A stretch of 64,000 bases of DNA from Plazaster borealis (Eukaryota; Echinodermata; Asteroidea; Forcipulatida; Labidiasteridae): positions 20,170,135-20,234,134 of the forward strand of contig CM037462.1 in the NCBI GenBank assembly GCA_021014325.1, in the 5' to 3' direction. The translations under genes and the position numbers were made by a program. Every line of letters begins with the position of its first letter. The first letter of the stretch is position 1. Shown piece after piece: positions 32,055 to 44,346 of this stretch. The notes under the pieces were generated by a model. The model did not search any database, had not been told where the DNA came from, and was given only the letters and a program-made list of their open reading frames with translations.

Positions 32055-34770
32055 CATGAAGGATACTCTGCTGTATCACCATAAGAGCTTCAGTACAAAT
32101 GTGAGCAGCCTTCAATAAAAGCTGTTAAGTTACTGCATAATCATCGTCAGATGTTGAATACATTCAGTCAAAACATTCACTAGATTTCAAAGACTTTGCT
32201 TCAAAAGTATCAAAATCTCTGTCTTGATCTCTCTGTTTCTTAGAAAATTGTTCCAGGCTCTACTCAAATATAAATCATTTGATGCTTTTTGTCATTAAAT
32301 GAGAAAATATCCATTATGCAAAAATGATACATTATCTAGTTTTAAACACACACACACACGATTAAACTACACACCCCAATACATGAGTAAGTAGACAATA
32401 TTTGCAATTGTTATTGCTAACTATTGTTAAATACTTAAATCAAATTGATAATGCTATTTTGTTAGGTACTCTTTCATCACATAGTACACATAAACCACAA
32501 CATTTAATAATTGTTTACATAATTAACACACCATACAATTGTAGACAACTTTGGTTAATTTCCGAATACTTTCTAATCTTGAAAAAATATATAATTTATT
32601 TAACGTGACACAGTTTAATAATCTTCAAGTCCTGATCCTCAACAATTAAAGAGTTCAACTTTGCACATCTCATTTGGTGAACAAACTGAACAGGTAGTCT
32701 CTTGACAATTTTGTGTTTCTGAAATTGTATGGGTTTTGAAAAACCAAACCATTTTCTTACGCTGACAACAGTTGTGCAGCAACCTCTTGCTGTAATTGAA
32801 AAAACTTGATAATCAGGAGTTATTTACTTAAGTGACCTTCCACTCCAATGAGCTGTTCAATATTTTATGGCCATCCCAACAAAAACAACATTTGTGTAAA
32901 TAAATATGTAGATAGATAAAATGAGAAAACAAAAATAGGCTGGGGTAGATGTAGCATACTCCACGCTTACACCTGTCTTTGGTATCTTAGGTTTTTCACC
33001 TGAGTAAACATTTAGAGAGTTTGCATCAAGTAGATCAATTATTCTTCTTCATTCGTTCAAAGCTAAAATCTATTTCTGAATACTTCAGCCTGATTCGAAG
33101 ATTACAAGTGGCAATTTCATTATAGGACACGGAGCCATTTTTAAAATAATGGCTGCTTCACGTTTTGCATCCCCAGTTCTTGATCGTCTAAACCTCTCTT
33201 AAAGGCAAAATGGTCAACACAATTACAAACGAAAACATATTCCCAAGAATCTGAAATAACCATATAAATAGAACTCCAGGAATGCTGTGTGTGTGTAGAC
33301 ATTGTTTCTGTGCATATCAGGCAATTCATGTGTGCTGCCATTTTAGATATATGGCAAATTTCAGCATACCCATTGGTTGATTTGGCTAATATTGCTATAC
33401 AGGCATGTCACATGGTATTAATAATGTATGTTCACAGCTGGCATAGAGGGTGTGCACAGCAGACAGATGAAAAATGAGCTCAGCATTCTCCATGTTCTAT
33501 TTCTATGAAAAAAATTATTGACTGAAGTAACTTGAATGTCTGGAAGCACAGTCGTGAGATGGCACATGAGTTTGATATGAAATATTTTGAAAATTATGAC
33601 TGCCAAGCCTCCATTTTGCTCTAGTCTTTGCTTAGCATGCAAGCAGTTACAAAAGTTAGTGAACTCTTTACTAATTTATGTATGGTTACATTAATTCATA
33701 CCTCAAATTAATGGTCGCGTCTAAGTTTTAGGGATTCAAAAAAACATGACTACAGAATATGCAGAGTGAAGTCATTTCTGCTTGATTGACATGGCCACAT
33801 TTCTAGCCATAGCAAACTGTAAAAACAGATTTACACTCAATACATATGGACTCAAAACTCTTTCCTGTTTCCTGTAAAGCAGTTCCATGCAATTTGGTCC
33901 AGGACCAATTTTCTGCTTAGCAAAACTAAGCAGGAAACCAGTCAAAGACAGTCCATGTGACGCTGTATTTTAGCTGGTAACCTCAATCTGGTTATTAGCA
34001 ATTTCTTTTTTTGTACTTTTATAAGCAGCTCTATGAAATTAGACAAATTTGCCTCTTTGACGAAAATCTGAACAGGGAGATCAGTGAAAAATCCTCAAAT
34101 CAGGAAAAATCCTGACAAATCACATGCCTAAAACAGTCAGCCAAGTTATTAGTTCAAAGTGAAGTATTTTACACTAAAGCATGTTATGCAAAAAATATTT
34201 CATAAATATAGCCATTCTCCTAGGCATTTTAGAAAAGACAAATATATACAAATACAAGCTTGAATACATTCTTGATGTATAATGTTAACACTAGTGCAGT
34301 TAGCTGTCAAAGCAGATCTTTTGCATTTTATGCATCATTCTATACAATAAATTTAATGTTTCAAAAGCACATGTTCCTAATAACGTTTTTAAAAACGTCA
34401 TCCCCTTACCATGTGCACAAAATCTGAGACCCCAAAGTTGCTCATACAAGTATTTGACTGATGCCAAACAGTGCTTTTTATAATAACGCTTAATGAATAC
34501 AAGATACTTACAAGGAGCTTTTTCAGATACAATAATAGTAGTAGTACATAAATGTTACATATGAGTTTAACTCACTGCAATTATAAATGGGTTAACATAC
34601 ATACAAAATTGATATCTTTTTGTCATATAGTTTTAGGGTTATTTCATACATGAAGCAAAACAAAAGCATGACTCTTGTCAACATTACTGAAAGGTTGCTT
34701 CTGAAATTCACATCTCTGTTGTAGCTTTTACCCAAGAGTCAATATTATAGACGCCAGGGCTTGTTTTCCC
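32055..34770 (-). other. AT-rich stretch, possible 3' UTR or flank of the AKAP2/MISP-like gene
   Basis: No coding exon is seen below the stop codon at 35220. On the minus strand a possible AATAAA signal is seen near 32597, so a long 3' UTR is possible, but the cleavage site cannot be fixed from sequence. A palindromic element sits at 33880-34047. Confidence 0.35.
33880..34047. mobile_element. Palindromic GGGCCCAATTTCAT element
   Basis: CTTAGCAAAACTAAGCAGG and AAACCAGTCAAAGACAGTCC at left, with ATAAGCAGCTCTATGAAATT at right, match the family at 47263-47647. The left end is decayed. Confidence 0.6.
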
Positions 34771-34864
34771 GATTGACCATGATTGACTGTGATTGACCGT
34801 GATTGACCGTGATTGACCATGATTGACCATGATTGACCGTGATTGACCGTGATTGACTGTGATT
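34771..34864. repeat. 10-bp tandem repeat GATTGACCRT
   Basis: Nine consecutive 10-bp units (GATTGACCAT, GATTGACCGT, GATTGACTGT) at 34771-34860. The open frames across it are repeat shadows. Confidence 0.95.
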
Positions 34865-35219
34865 TTGGGGAACCTGAGGTTCCCAGGTACAATGTTTTAA
34901 AGAAACACAATCATGCACTATCAAGGGTCCCAAGTAAAACGAGCGAGACTGGCTCGGCCAAAGGTGCTTAGGTCAAACAGCAACAGGGATTTGACTTCAA
35001 ATCTCAAAGTAAATCAACATACTTGGTTTGGAACAATCAAGGGTCTTCAGACAGATATTCTGAAGAGAAAATTAATGAATAACTTCTAAAATCTCAACCA
35101 AAAACTGTTAACATAAGCAGCACCACACACATGATATTAGTACTCTAAGTTAAGTTGCTCTATTGGTTTACAGGGAATCGAGTTGCAAAGGGTGTCGTCA
35201 GGGCGTGGTTTGGGTGTGG

Positions 35220-35294
35220 CTACTTAAACATCTGCTCCCACTGCTGGGCTAAGACGAGGCTTCTTCTCTGTGGGCGATACTTTGGAAGTGTTAC
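35220..35294 (-). CDS. Terminal coding exon of AKAP2/MISP-like gene
   Basis: After an acceptor with a pyrimidine-rich lead (CTTTGTTTTGAACTTAG), the phase-0 frame reads VTLPKYRPQRRSLVLAQQWE, then QMFK and TAG. Phase 0 matches the donor of the exon at 42288-42065. The RRxxLxxxWE pattern near the C-terminus resembles, from memory, the ends of AKAP2/MISP-like proteins. The other two frames were considered: one is closed after one base, and the third also reaches a stop, but only the chosen frame fits the upstream phase. The exon is short and lacks transcript support. Confidence 0.55.
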   Translation of the reverse strand, partial: VTLPKYRPQRRSLVLAQQWEQMFK

Positions 35295-35328
35295 CTAAGT
35301 TCAAAACAAAGCAAGGGAAGAAATTATC

Positions 35329-36350
35329 AACTAGAAATGTGTTTGTGCACAAACACAAGCTGTTTCGAAATGTGCCAAGGAGTCTATAACTGAAAAGTAG
35401 TTTAAAAATCGGTTGTGTAGTTCTTGAGTTATGGTCCCACTTCCGGTTGACCTGGAAGTAAAGGTCAACATGGGGTCACGGTTACCCAAGGCTAATCTTC
35501 AATGCCAAAGGAATCTTTAACTGAAAAAAGTTTACAAATTGGTTGTGTAGTTCTTGAGATATGGTCCCATTTCCGGTTGACCAGGAAGTAAAGGTCAACA
35601 TGGGGTCATGGTTACCCAAGGCTAATCTCCCATGCGCAAGGAGTCTATAACTAAAAAGAAAATTGAAAATCGGTTGTGTAGTTCTTGAGGTATGGTCTCA
35701 CTTCCGGTTGACCCGGAAGTAAAGGTCAACATGGGGTCACGGTAGCCCAAGGTAATCTCCAATGCCTAAGGAGTCTATAACTGAAAAAAGTTTGAAAATC
35801 GGTTGTGTAGTTCTTGAGATATGGTCCGACTTCCGGTTGACCCAGAAGTAAAGGTCAACAGGGGTCACGGTTACCCAAGGCTAATCTCCCAGCCCAAGGA
35901 GTCTATAACTGAAAAAAGTTTGAAACTCGGTTCTGTAGTTCTTGAAATATGGACCGACTTCGGGTTGACCCGGAAGTAAAGGTCAACATGGGGTCACGGT
36001 TACCCAAGGCTAATCTCCAATTCCCAAGGAGTCCATAACTGAAAAAAGTTTTAAAATCGGTTATGTAGTTCTTGAAATATGGTCCCACTTCCGGTTGACC
36101 CGGAGGTAAAGGTCAACCTGGGGTCACGGTAACCGAAGTTTAATCTTTAATGCTCAAAGGATCTATAACTGAAAAGAAATTGAAAATCGCTTGGGTAGTT
36201 CTTGAGATATGGTCCCACTTCCGGTTGACCCGGAACTAAAGGTCAACATGGGGTCACGGTTATCCAAGGCTACTTTCCAATGCCCAAGGAGTCAATAACT
36301 GAAAACAGTTTGAAAATCGGCTGTGTACTTCTTGAGATATGGTGCTGCAA
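35329..36350. repeat. 130-bp tandem repeat, seven and a half copies
   Basis: Unit marks (GGTCAACATGGGGTCACGG) occur at 35463, 35593, 35724, 35853, 35981, 36111 and 36241. Each unit has CTTCCGGTTGACCCGGAAG, an inverted CTTCCGG/CCGGAAG pair, and TATAACTGAAAAAAGTTTG. The block opens at 35329 with ACTAGAAATGTGTTTGTGC, close to the start of the 1.15-kb units, and a CTTCCGG/CCGGAAG motif also occurs inside each of those. Confidence 0.88.
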
Positions 36351-36766
36351 AGATTAACTCATTAAAGCTTTTAATTACCGTAATTTGACACCTGATGACG
36401 TCACAGTAACAAAAATGTGTTTTTCATACTAATAAATTTGATAAGGTACACGATGGTATGTAACTTATCCCAATCCAATGCCTTTTAACGAAAACCCTAT
36501 TACAACGTACGTATATCACCACGACAGTCTTTGACGCCTAGCCGTGATTGCGCAATCACAAAATGCATCTTTAATGTTACGTAACCCCACATCTGATGAC
36601 GTCACGATCACGAATTTCTTCTAGGACCATCTGTGGGTGGTGTTCTAAGTGTGTACCAAGTCCCAAATCAATCGGTTTGAAAAAAGTGCCAAAGTGGATG
36701 GGTAGAAAGAAACGTGTGTTAAACCTATGGAGAAACAGTCTGAAAAAGGAGAAGAAAAAAAAAAAA

Positions 36767-39700
36767 ACTAGACATAATTGCATTTGTGCACAAATGCAGA
36801 GCTGTTTCGTTAATTTTTTCAAATTAATCAAGTGAATATGAAAGTGTTGTAGTGTGTACATAATCAACTTAATAACACAATATTAAATGCGTTGTGAGAT
36901 CGAATTCATTGTCTATTATATATCTTGTAAAACTGTACCTTTAAGATAATATAACCTGAGAAATGATGACGTCATGATGACGTCAAATATTTTTTTAATC
37001 AGTAATGACATATCAAGCCTGTTTAAAAAAGAATTTGGATTAAAGCATGTTCCGTAAGCAATTTCTGACTTAAAGGGGCAAAAAATGAAAAAATCATAAC
37101 AAATCGTGTGATAGCGTCATCATGGCGTCATTACAGGTTTAACAGGAACTAGCCATTATCTTACGACTTGCCAAGTTTCAACATGATCGCACTAATACTT
37201 CAGGAGATATACGACTTAAAAAGTGCACCTTTAATGCCGCGTCACGTGACCCCCGATGACGTCATTGATCTGAAACTTCACACATATAATGGCTGCCTGA
37301 GGATCAACATATGTGTAAATTTTGAAGTGATTGCACAAAACTTCACCACACACATCTTCAAAAAGTCCATTTTGAAGAGTTTTCAACTTGCCGCTAGAGG
37401 GCGCTCTTGTGTATTGTGACGTCATCGGTATTTTTTTTTAATTGCCCACCCTTGCCAGACACTAACATCGTTAAAAGCAAGTTCATAACTTTTGCCACTT
37501 TTGAATTACGAGGCACTTCCGGTTTCGACCGGAAGTAGAGGTCATGTGAGGTCACGCACACTGAATAAAATGAAGACCTATTTTATCCCTACCCAATCCA
37601 TAAACAGAAACCTACGGTCTCTTGTGGCTGATTTGATATAGATTTTCAAATAATTTAAAATAGAAACCTTTAACATGACGTCACGTGACAGGTGATGACG
37701 TCATCATGACGGATTTCTTTTAGGACCTTCCTTGCACCAATGCCTTTCATCACTGAAAGTTTCATTGCAATTGCTCATTGGGAACATTGCAAATTAGTGC
37801 TTAGAAAATATTAGTTCTTAGGATGACAAATAAAAAAAACAACAACAACAATAATAAAAAAAACTTTAACGAAAACAAGAGCTGTTTCGCTTCGCTAGCG
37901 AAACAGCTAAAAACTAGACATAATTGCATTTGTGCACAAATGCAGAGCTGTTTCGTTAATTTTTTCAAATTAATCAAGTGAATATGAAAGTGTTGTAGTG
38001 TGTACATAATCAACTTAATAACACAATATTAAATGCGTTGTGAGATCGAATTCATTGTCTATTATATATCTTGTAAAACTGTACCTTTAAGATAATATAA
38101 ACTGAGAAATGATGACGTCATGATGACGTCAAATATTTTTTTTAATCAGTAATGACATATCAAGCCTGTTTAAAAAAGAATTTGGATTAAAGCATGTTCC
38201 GTAAGCAATTTCTGACTTGAAGGGGCAAAAAAAAAAAAAAATCATAACAAATCGTGTGATGACGTCATCATGACGTCATAACAGGTTTAACAGGAACTTG
38301 CCATTATCTTACGACTTGCCAAGTTTCAACATGATCGCACTAATACTTCAGGAGATATATGACTTAAAAAAGTGCACCTTTAATGCCGCGTCACGTGACC
38401 CCCGATGACGTCATTGATCTGAAACTTCACACATATAATGGCTGCCTGAGGATCAACATATGTGTAAATTTTGAAGTGATTGCACAAAACTTCACCACAC
38501 ACATCTTCAAAAAGTCCATTTTGAAGAGTTTTCAACTTGCCGCTAGAGGGCGCTCTTGTGTATTGTGACGTCATCGGTATTTTTTTTTAATTGCCCACCC
38601 TTGCCAGACACTAACATCGTTAAAAGCAAGTTCATAACTTTTGCCACTTTTGAATTACGAGGCACTTCCGGTTTCGACCGGAAGTAGAGGTCATGTGAGG
38701 TCACGCACACTGAATAAAATGAAGACCTATTTTATCCCTACCCAATCCCGCAAACAGAAACCTACGGTCTCTTGTGGCTGATTTGATATAGATTTTCAAA
38801 TAATTTAAAATAGAAACCTTTAACATGACGTCACGTGACAGGTGATGACGTCATCATGACGGATTTCTTTTAGGACCTTCCTTGCACCAATGCCTTTCAT
38901 CACTGAAAGTTTCATTGCAATTGCTCATTGGGAACATTGCAAATTAGTGCTTAGAAAATATTAGTTCTTAGGATGACAAATAAAAAAAACAACAACAACA
39001 ATAATAAAAAAAACTTTAACGAAAACAAGAGCTGTTTCGCTTCGCTAGCGAAACAGCTAAAAACTAGACATAATTGCATTTGTGCACAAATGCAGAGCTG
39101 TTTCGTTAATTTTTTCAAATTAATCAAGTGAATATGAAAGTGTTGTAGTGTGTACATAATCAACTTAATAACACAATATTAAATGCGTTGTGAGATCGAA
39201 TTCATTGTCTATTATATATCTTGTAAAACTGTACCTTTAAGATAATATAAACTGAGAAATGATGACGTCATGATGACGTCAAATATTTTTTTTAATCAGT
39301 AATGACATATCAAGCCTGTTTAAAAAAGAATTTGGATTAAAGCATGTTCCGTAAGCAATTTCTGACTTGAAGGGGCAAAAAATGAAAAAATCATAACAAA
39401 TCGTGTGATGACGTCATCATGACGTCATAACAGGTTTAACAGGAACTTGCCATTATCTTACGACTTGCCAAGTTTCAACATGATCGCACTAATACTTCAG
39501 GAGATATATGACTTAAAAAAGTGCACCTTTAATGCCGCGTCACGTGACCCCCGATGACGTCATTGATCTGAAACTTCACACATATAATGGCTGCCTGAGG
39601 ATCAACATATGTGTAAATTTTGAAGTGATTGCACAAAACTTCACCACACACATCTTCAAAAAGTCCATTTTGAAGAGTTTTCAACTTGCCGCTAGAGGGC

Positions 39701-40156
39701 GCTCTTGTGTATTGTGACGTCATCGGTATTTTTTTTTAATTGCCCACCCTTGCCAGACACTAACATCGTTAAAAGCAAGTTCATAACTTTTGCCACTTTT
39801 GAATTACGAGGCACTTCCGGTTTCGACCGGAAGTAGAGGTCATGTGAGGTCACGCACACTGAATAAAATGAAGACCTATTTTATCCCTACCCAATCCCGC
39901 AAACAGAAACCTACGGTCTCTTGTGGCTGATTTGATATAGATTTTCAAATAATTTAAAATAGAAACCTTCAACATGACGTCACGTGACAGGTGATGACGT
40001 CATCATGACAAATTTCTTTTAGGACCTTCCTTGCACCAATGCCTTTCATCACTGAAAGTTTCATTGCAATTGCTCATTGGGAACATTGCAAATTAGTGCT
40101 TATAAAATATTAGTTCTTAGGATGACAAATAAAAAATAAAAAAAAACCAATAATAA
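36767..40156 (+). repeat. Three tandem 1.1-1.15-kb units rich in CRE palindromes
   Basis: Units begin ACTAGACATAATTGCATTTG at 36767, 37913 and 39063, and a fourth starts at 40157; spacings are 1,146, 1,150 and 1,094 bp. The copies are almost identical. Unit 37913-39062 holds eight exact TGACGTCA sites (38113, 38124, 38260, 38271, 38406, 38566, 38826, 38846), the cAMP response element palindrome, plus CACGTG sites. Units 1 and 2 end in the hairpin AGCTGTTTCGCT/AGCGAAACAGCT followed by AAAAACTAG. Short ORFs in them are identical copies without recognisable domains. The block lies in the last intron of the AKAP2/MISP-like gene. Confidence 0.9.
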
Positions 40157-41515
40157 ACTAGACATGATTGCATTTGTGCACAAATGCAGAGCTGTTTCGC
40201 TTATATTTTTTTCAAATTACTCAAGTGAATATGAAAGTCTTGTAGTGTGTACATAATCAAGTTAATAATACAATATTTAATGCCTAGTACGATCGAATTC
40301 ATTGTCTTTATATCTTGTAAAACTGTACCTTTAAGACAATATAACCTGACAAATTATGACGTCATGATGACCACAATTTTTTTTTGAAGCAGTTATGACA
40401 TATCAAGCCTGTTTAAAAAAGAATTAGGATGAAAGTATGTTCCGTTAGCAATTTCTTACTTAAAGGGGTAAAAAATTATAACAAACTGTGTGATGACGTC
40501 ATCATGACGTCACTTCACAATTTGCAAGAACGTGCCAATATCTAACAACCTACCAAGTTTCAACATAATCGCGCTAATACTTCAAGAGATATACGACTTC
40601 AAAAAGTGCACCTTTAATGCCGTGTCACGTGACCCCCGATGACGTCATTGATCTGAAACTTCACACATATGATGGCTGTCTGACGATCAACATATAATTA
40701 AAAAAGAATTTTGATTTAAGCATGTTCCGTTAGCAATTTCTGACTTTAAGGGGCAAAAAATGAAAAAATCATAACAAACTGTGTGATGACGTCATCATAA
40801 CGTCATTACTTAATTTACAAGAACTTACCAATATCTAACAACCTACCAAGTTTCAACATGATCGCACTAATACTTCAGGAGATATACGACTTCAAAAAGT
40901 GCACCTTTAATGCCGCGTCACATGACCCCCGATGACGTCATTGATCTGAAATTTCACACATATGATTGCTGCCTGACGATCAACATGTGTGTAAAATTTG
41001 AAGTGATTGCACAAAACTTCACCACACACATCTTCCAAAAGTCCATTTTGAAGAGTTTTCAACCTATCGCTAGAGGGCGCTGTTGCATTTGTTGTAATTC
41101 AACAGAAACCTACGGTCTCTTGTGGCTGATTTGATATAGATTTTCAAATATTTAAAATTAATTAACTTTAAGATGACGTCACGTGGCAGGTGATGACGTC
41201 ATCATGACGGATTTGTTTTAGGACCTATCGCCCACCAATACCTTTCATCACTGAAAGTTTCATTGCAATTGCTCTTTAGGAACTATGTAAAAAAAGGCTT
41301 TGACTGAAACATACAAATAAAAAAAATTAATAATAATAAAAACTTTAACGAAAACAAGAGCTGTTTCGCTCCGCTAGCGAAACAGCTAAAAAAACTTTAA
41401 CGAAAACAAGAGCTGTTTCGCTTTGCTAGCGAAACAGCTAAAAAAAAAAATAATAAATAAATCTTAACGAAAACAAGAGCTGTTTCGGTGTGTACACCGA
41501 AACTGCTAAAAAGAA
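40157..41515 (+). repeat. Rearranged fourth CRE-rich unit with three hairpin tails
   Basis: It starts ACTAGACATGATTGCATTTG, is more diverged than the first three units, and contains an internal duplication (about 40430-40700 against 40720-40990). It ends in three consecutive hairpins near 41360, 41410 and 41480. The last has changed its arms together: GAGCTGTTTCGGTGT pairs with ACACCGAAACTGCT. Confidence 0.8.
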
Positions 41516-41633
41516 AATGGAGGACCAACTTAGTTAAAACAAGTACCAGATGTTAACCACTTTGCAACAGCCACCCTAAACACCACCTCCCCCCAACCCC
41601 GAAAAAAAAACCACCTGCAAACAAGACACTTTT

Positions 41634-41981
41634 GTTGTGGCCGAGCGGTTAAGAGCATCGAATTCAAGTTCTGGTTGCTAAACCATCAGGGTGTGGGTTC
41701 GAATCCCGGTCATGACACTTGTGTCCTTGAGCAAGACACTTAACTATAATTGCTTCTCTTCACCAGGGGTATAAATGGGTACCTGCGAGGGTAGAGGTTG
41801 ATATTGTGTTTCAAAAAGCCTTCGGAGGGCCTTGACAGCCCAGGGCTGTATACTCCCCAGGGAGCTGAGAAAGATTAAGGGAATGTTATTGGCCCAAAGA
41901 CCAGGGCACTAATGTAAAGCGCATTGATACGTTTATTGTAAAATGCGCTATATAAGAACTTGTTATTATTATTATTATTAT
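41634..41981 (+). repeat. tRNA-derived SINE
   Basis: The head starts GTGGCCGAGCGGTTAAGAGC (A box) with a B box GGTTCGAATCC at 41696-41706, as in a leucine- or serine-type tRNA. A long body follows (CCTTGAGCAAGACACTTAAC, GTATAAATGGGTACCTGCG) and it ends in ATT repeats. An inverted partial copy lies at 31195-31445. The head is the best local match to the tandem array at 2951-10312. Confidence 0.88.
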
Positions 41982-42064
41982 AACACAATTAGCCAGTGGA
42001 CTACTGTCAGGGAAGAATGCTGAAAGTGTTACATTCAAACAGGAATGAAATCATGTGACCATAC

Positions 42065-42288
42065 CTCTTTCTTTGCTGCTTCTTGTTCTTTGGCAATTTT
42101 GACTTGTTCCCCTGCATCGGTCACCCCTTTTGTCTCTGTGTTTGTCACCTCCTCTGTTGCACTAGAAGAGAAGATTCCTTTCTCTCGTCTATACTCTTGC
42201 TCCTTCTCCTGCTGGCGGCGGATTTCCTGCTCTATGAGGGACTCTGTTTGAGGGCCTCTGATCTTCTTAACGGGACTTAGAGTTGCGT
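42065..42288 (-). CDS. AKAP2/MISP-like gene, penultimate visible exon
   Basis: A 224-bp exon enters in phase 1 (AATTACAG acceptor) and leaves in phase 0 (GAG|GTATGG). It encodes SPVKKIRGPQ, then the seventh family motif SLIEQEIRRQQEKEQEYRRE, a Ser/Thr-rich spacer and KIAKEQEAAKKE. The motif is the highly charged helix repeated through this protein and placed toward the C-terminus, as in the AKAP2 C-terminal (AKAP2_C) region. The first codon is completed by the exon at 46869-46648. Confidence 0.8.
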
Positions 42289-42852
42289 CTGTAATTTGCA
42301 GAAAAACAATGATGACGTTATAATTTAAGTAGCTAACAGGATTCACTGGGTTTATTTCTTATCTGCAGACTATTAATAAAGATAAAGTATGGATAAATTT
42401 GGAATTTTATTGATAAACAGTTGCTCCCTTTAAGATTTACTTTCAATCAATCCATATTTTGAATCGTTCCGAAATTGCCTCCCAAATTCTGTTTTTTTTA
42501 CAACCACGTTTTTAGGGGAAGACATACCTTTCTTTTGCTTCCCAATATGTACAAAACAAATAAATGATTCTAAATTATTGGAAACACTAATGGGTCTCAG
42601 GCAATTTACCGATGGTAAAAATGTAACTATGTAATAATGCAGAACATTTGTTGAACAAAAATGCATTTCATGTTAATTTACATATGTGTTACTGAGACTG
42701 TTGTCACTTTTGACATCTCACAGCCCATCCATACTGATGCTCAAAATTTCAAACCAAAGAAAAGACCGTCCATATACTTTATAGTTGTTGTACATTTTCT
42801 GTTTACACATCATAATAACAGTTTTGGGGTTGAACAAAGAAAAATTGACTAG

Positions 42853-43095
42853 AGTGGGATTCCCCTTAAGGTGATCCCCTGGCTGCTGCTTCCCAGGTTG
42901 ATGCTAAACTTGGGTGAGATCCTTGGCTACATGGCTTCTGACTGGCACACCCGAACAAAGATATTGACGAAATAGGGAGACCGCCAACATAGGGCTAGAT
43001 AGCTCAGTTGGTAGAGCGCTTGCACGTTTCCGGAGGTCGTTGGTTCAAACCCCGCTCTAGTCAATTATTCTTTGTTGTTCAACCCCAAATCTTTA
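42853..43095 (+). repeat. tRNA-headed repeat
   Basis: CATAGGGCTAGATAGCTCAG, GTTGGTAGAGCGCTTGC and GGTTCAAACCCCGCTCTAGT form a tRNA-like head flanked by sequence shared with 30130-30330 (GCTTCTGACTGGCAC, CCGAACAA). The acceptor stem pairs well; the anticodon region is disrupted. Confidence 0.65.
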
Positions 43096-43312
43096 AAAAA
43101 AATTACCCAGTTAGTTTCCGAATGAGCTTAATCAAATTGCGGGCAAAATAGTCCAAAGCACAATCTAAAAAGGCAAGCCAAGCATGGGCTATGTCTACAC
43201 ACTCTACATGTACAATCATGAACAGTTGAAACATCCCATGAGTGACACATACATTAAATGTTTCTTGCAGAAACCTCTCCCTATGTTCTACCAGATGCTG
43301 AACCCGTTAGTC

Positions 43313-43538
43313 TAAAGGTCATGTCACAGGAGGCAATTTACAGGCAAACAATTCCTGGTAATCGCCAATAAAAACATTCATTCACATTTTAGTTTTCTCA
43401 TTATTTTCTTTGGGATAGTGAGTTACAGCTAGAAGACTGTCTCTTGTGCTACCAAAGTGTTCCTTATGCATGCAGTACAATTGGTTGCCTCCAAGCTGCC
43501 AGGGAAACAAAATCGCCCTGTGTGACTTTGCCTTTAGG
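43313..43538. mobile_element. MITE family D (CTAAAGGYCATGTCACA ends)
   Basis: The left end CTAAAGGTCATGTCACAGG and right end CGCCCTGTGTGACTTTGCC with CTTTAG are inverted copies over about 28 bases. Related sequence follows at 43554-43697 and occurs at 27990-28064. Non-coding, intronic. Confidence 0.65.
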
Positions 43539-44346
43539 TTCTGAATTTTCAACATGATCCTTTAATCTTGTCATTTGTGACGAATTTTACAGGCAACGTT
43601 GGGGCAACCAAAAGGAACACTTGGGCATCATTAGAGACATTTTGCTAACAGCGTCTTGCTATTTCCAAGATAAATTGCCTTGTATGACATGGCCCTGACA
43701 CTAATAAATAACTTGTCTGTGCGACTGTGATGCGTGTCAACAACTTTGTAGCAGTTTACAATAACAAGCAAGATTGTTGTAAAGGAACTACTGTCAACCC
43801 CTGTTCAGCGTGCAGCATTTTGATTTTCAAAATTGATTTGAGAAACATTTTTCTAATGTTATTGGTCATTGGAGCTGGGTTATGCCAGTTGATGGTACAA
43901 GTAGAAGCTGCCAACACTACATCATGCACTGTCACACAACATTGTTTTAACTAGGGTCAAGTTCGCGCAACGACCAATGGCTAAACTAGTGGTTGTTTAG
44001 TGACATGCGTAGGGCATGCGCACAGAAGTTGAAGTGCGAATTACTCTAGTCATGTCATGTCAACTTGACCGACGGCTCCACGTACGTTAGTCTTTGTGTC
44101 TTTGATTGTACAAGTAGAGGCTTTTAACACTACATCATGCACTGTCACACAACATTGCTTTAACTAGATTATACCTAAACCGGCCACTACTCGATCTACA
44201 TTGTACAAACATAAATTGAAACATGAAAACAAGTTGTGTTTGGGTTCATGTTACAGGATGCACCAAATGCTGAGCTGTTCAAAATCATGCAACATGCTTA
44301 AACAATTATGGAAGCTGCTATTATGTATCCCAAGACGGAATTAGCC

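Noticed and set aside
33141..33642. Short ORFs as possible exons of a third gene
   Set aside because: No conserved motif, no consistent splice sites, and AT-rich composition like the surrounding non-coding DNA.
37231..39723. Conserved 61-64-codon ORFs repeated in the 1.15-kb units
   Set aside because: They overlap on both strands of a near-identical tandem repeat and show no domain; the identity is explained by recent duplication.
30028..43064. Functional tRNA genes at 30028, 30333, 41634 and 42990
   Set aside because: D arm and B box are present, but the anticodon and/or T stems do not pair properly and the sequences sit inside dispersed repeats.
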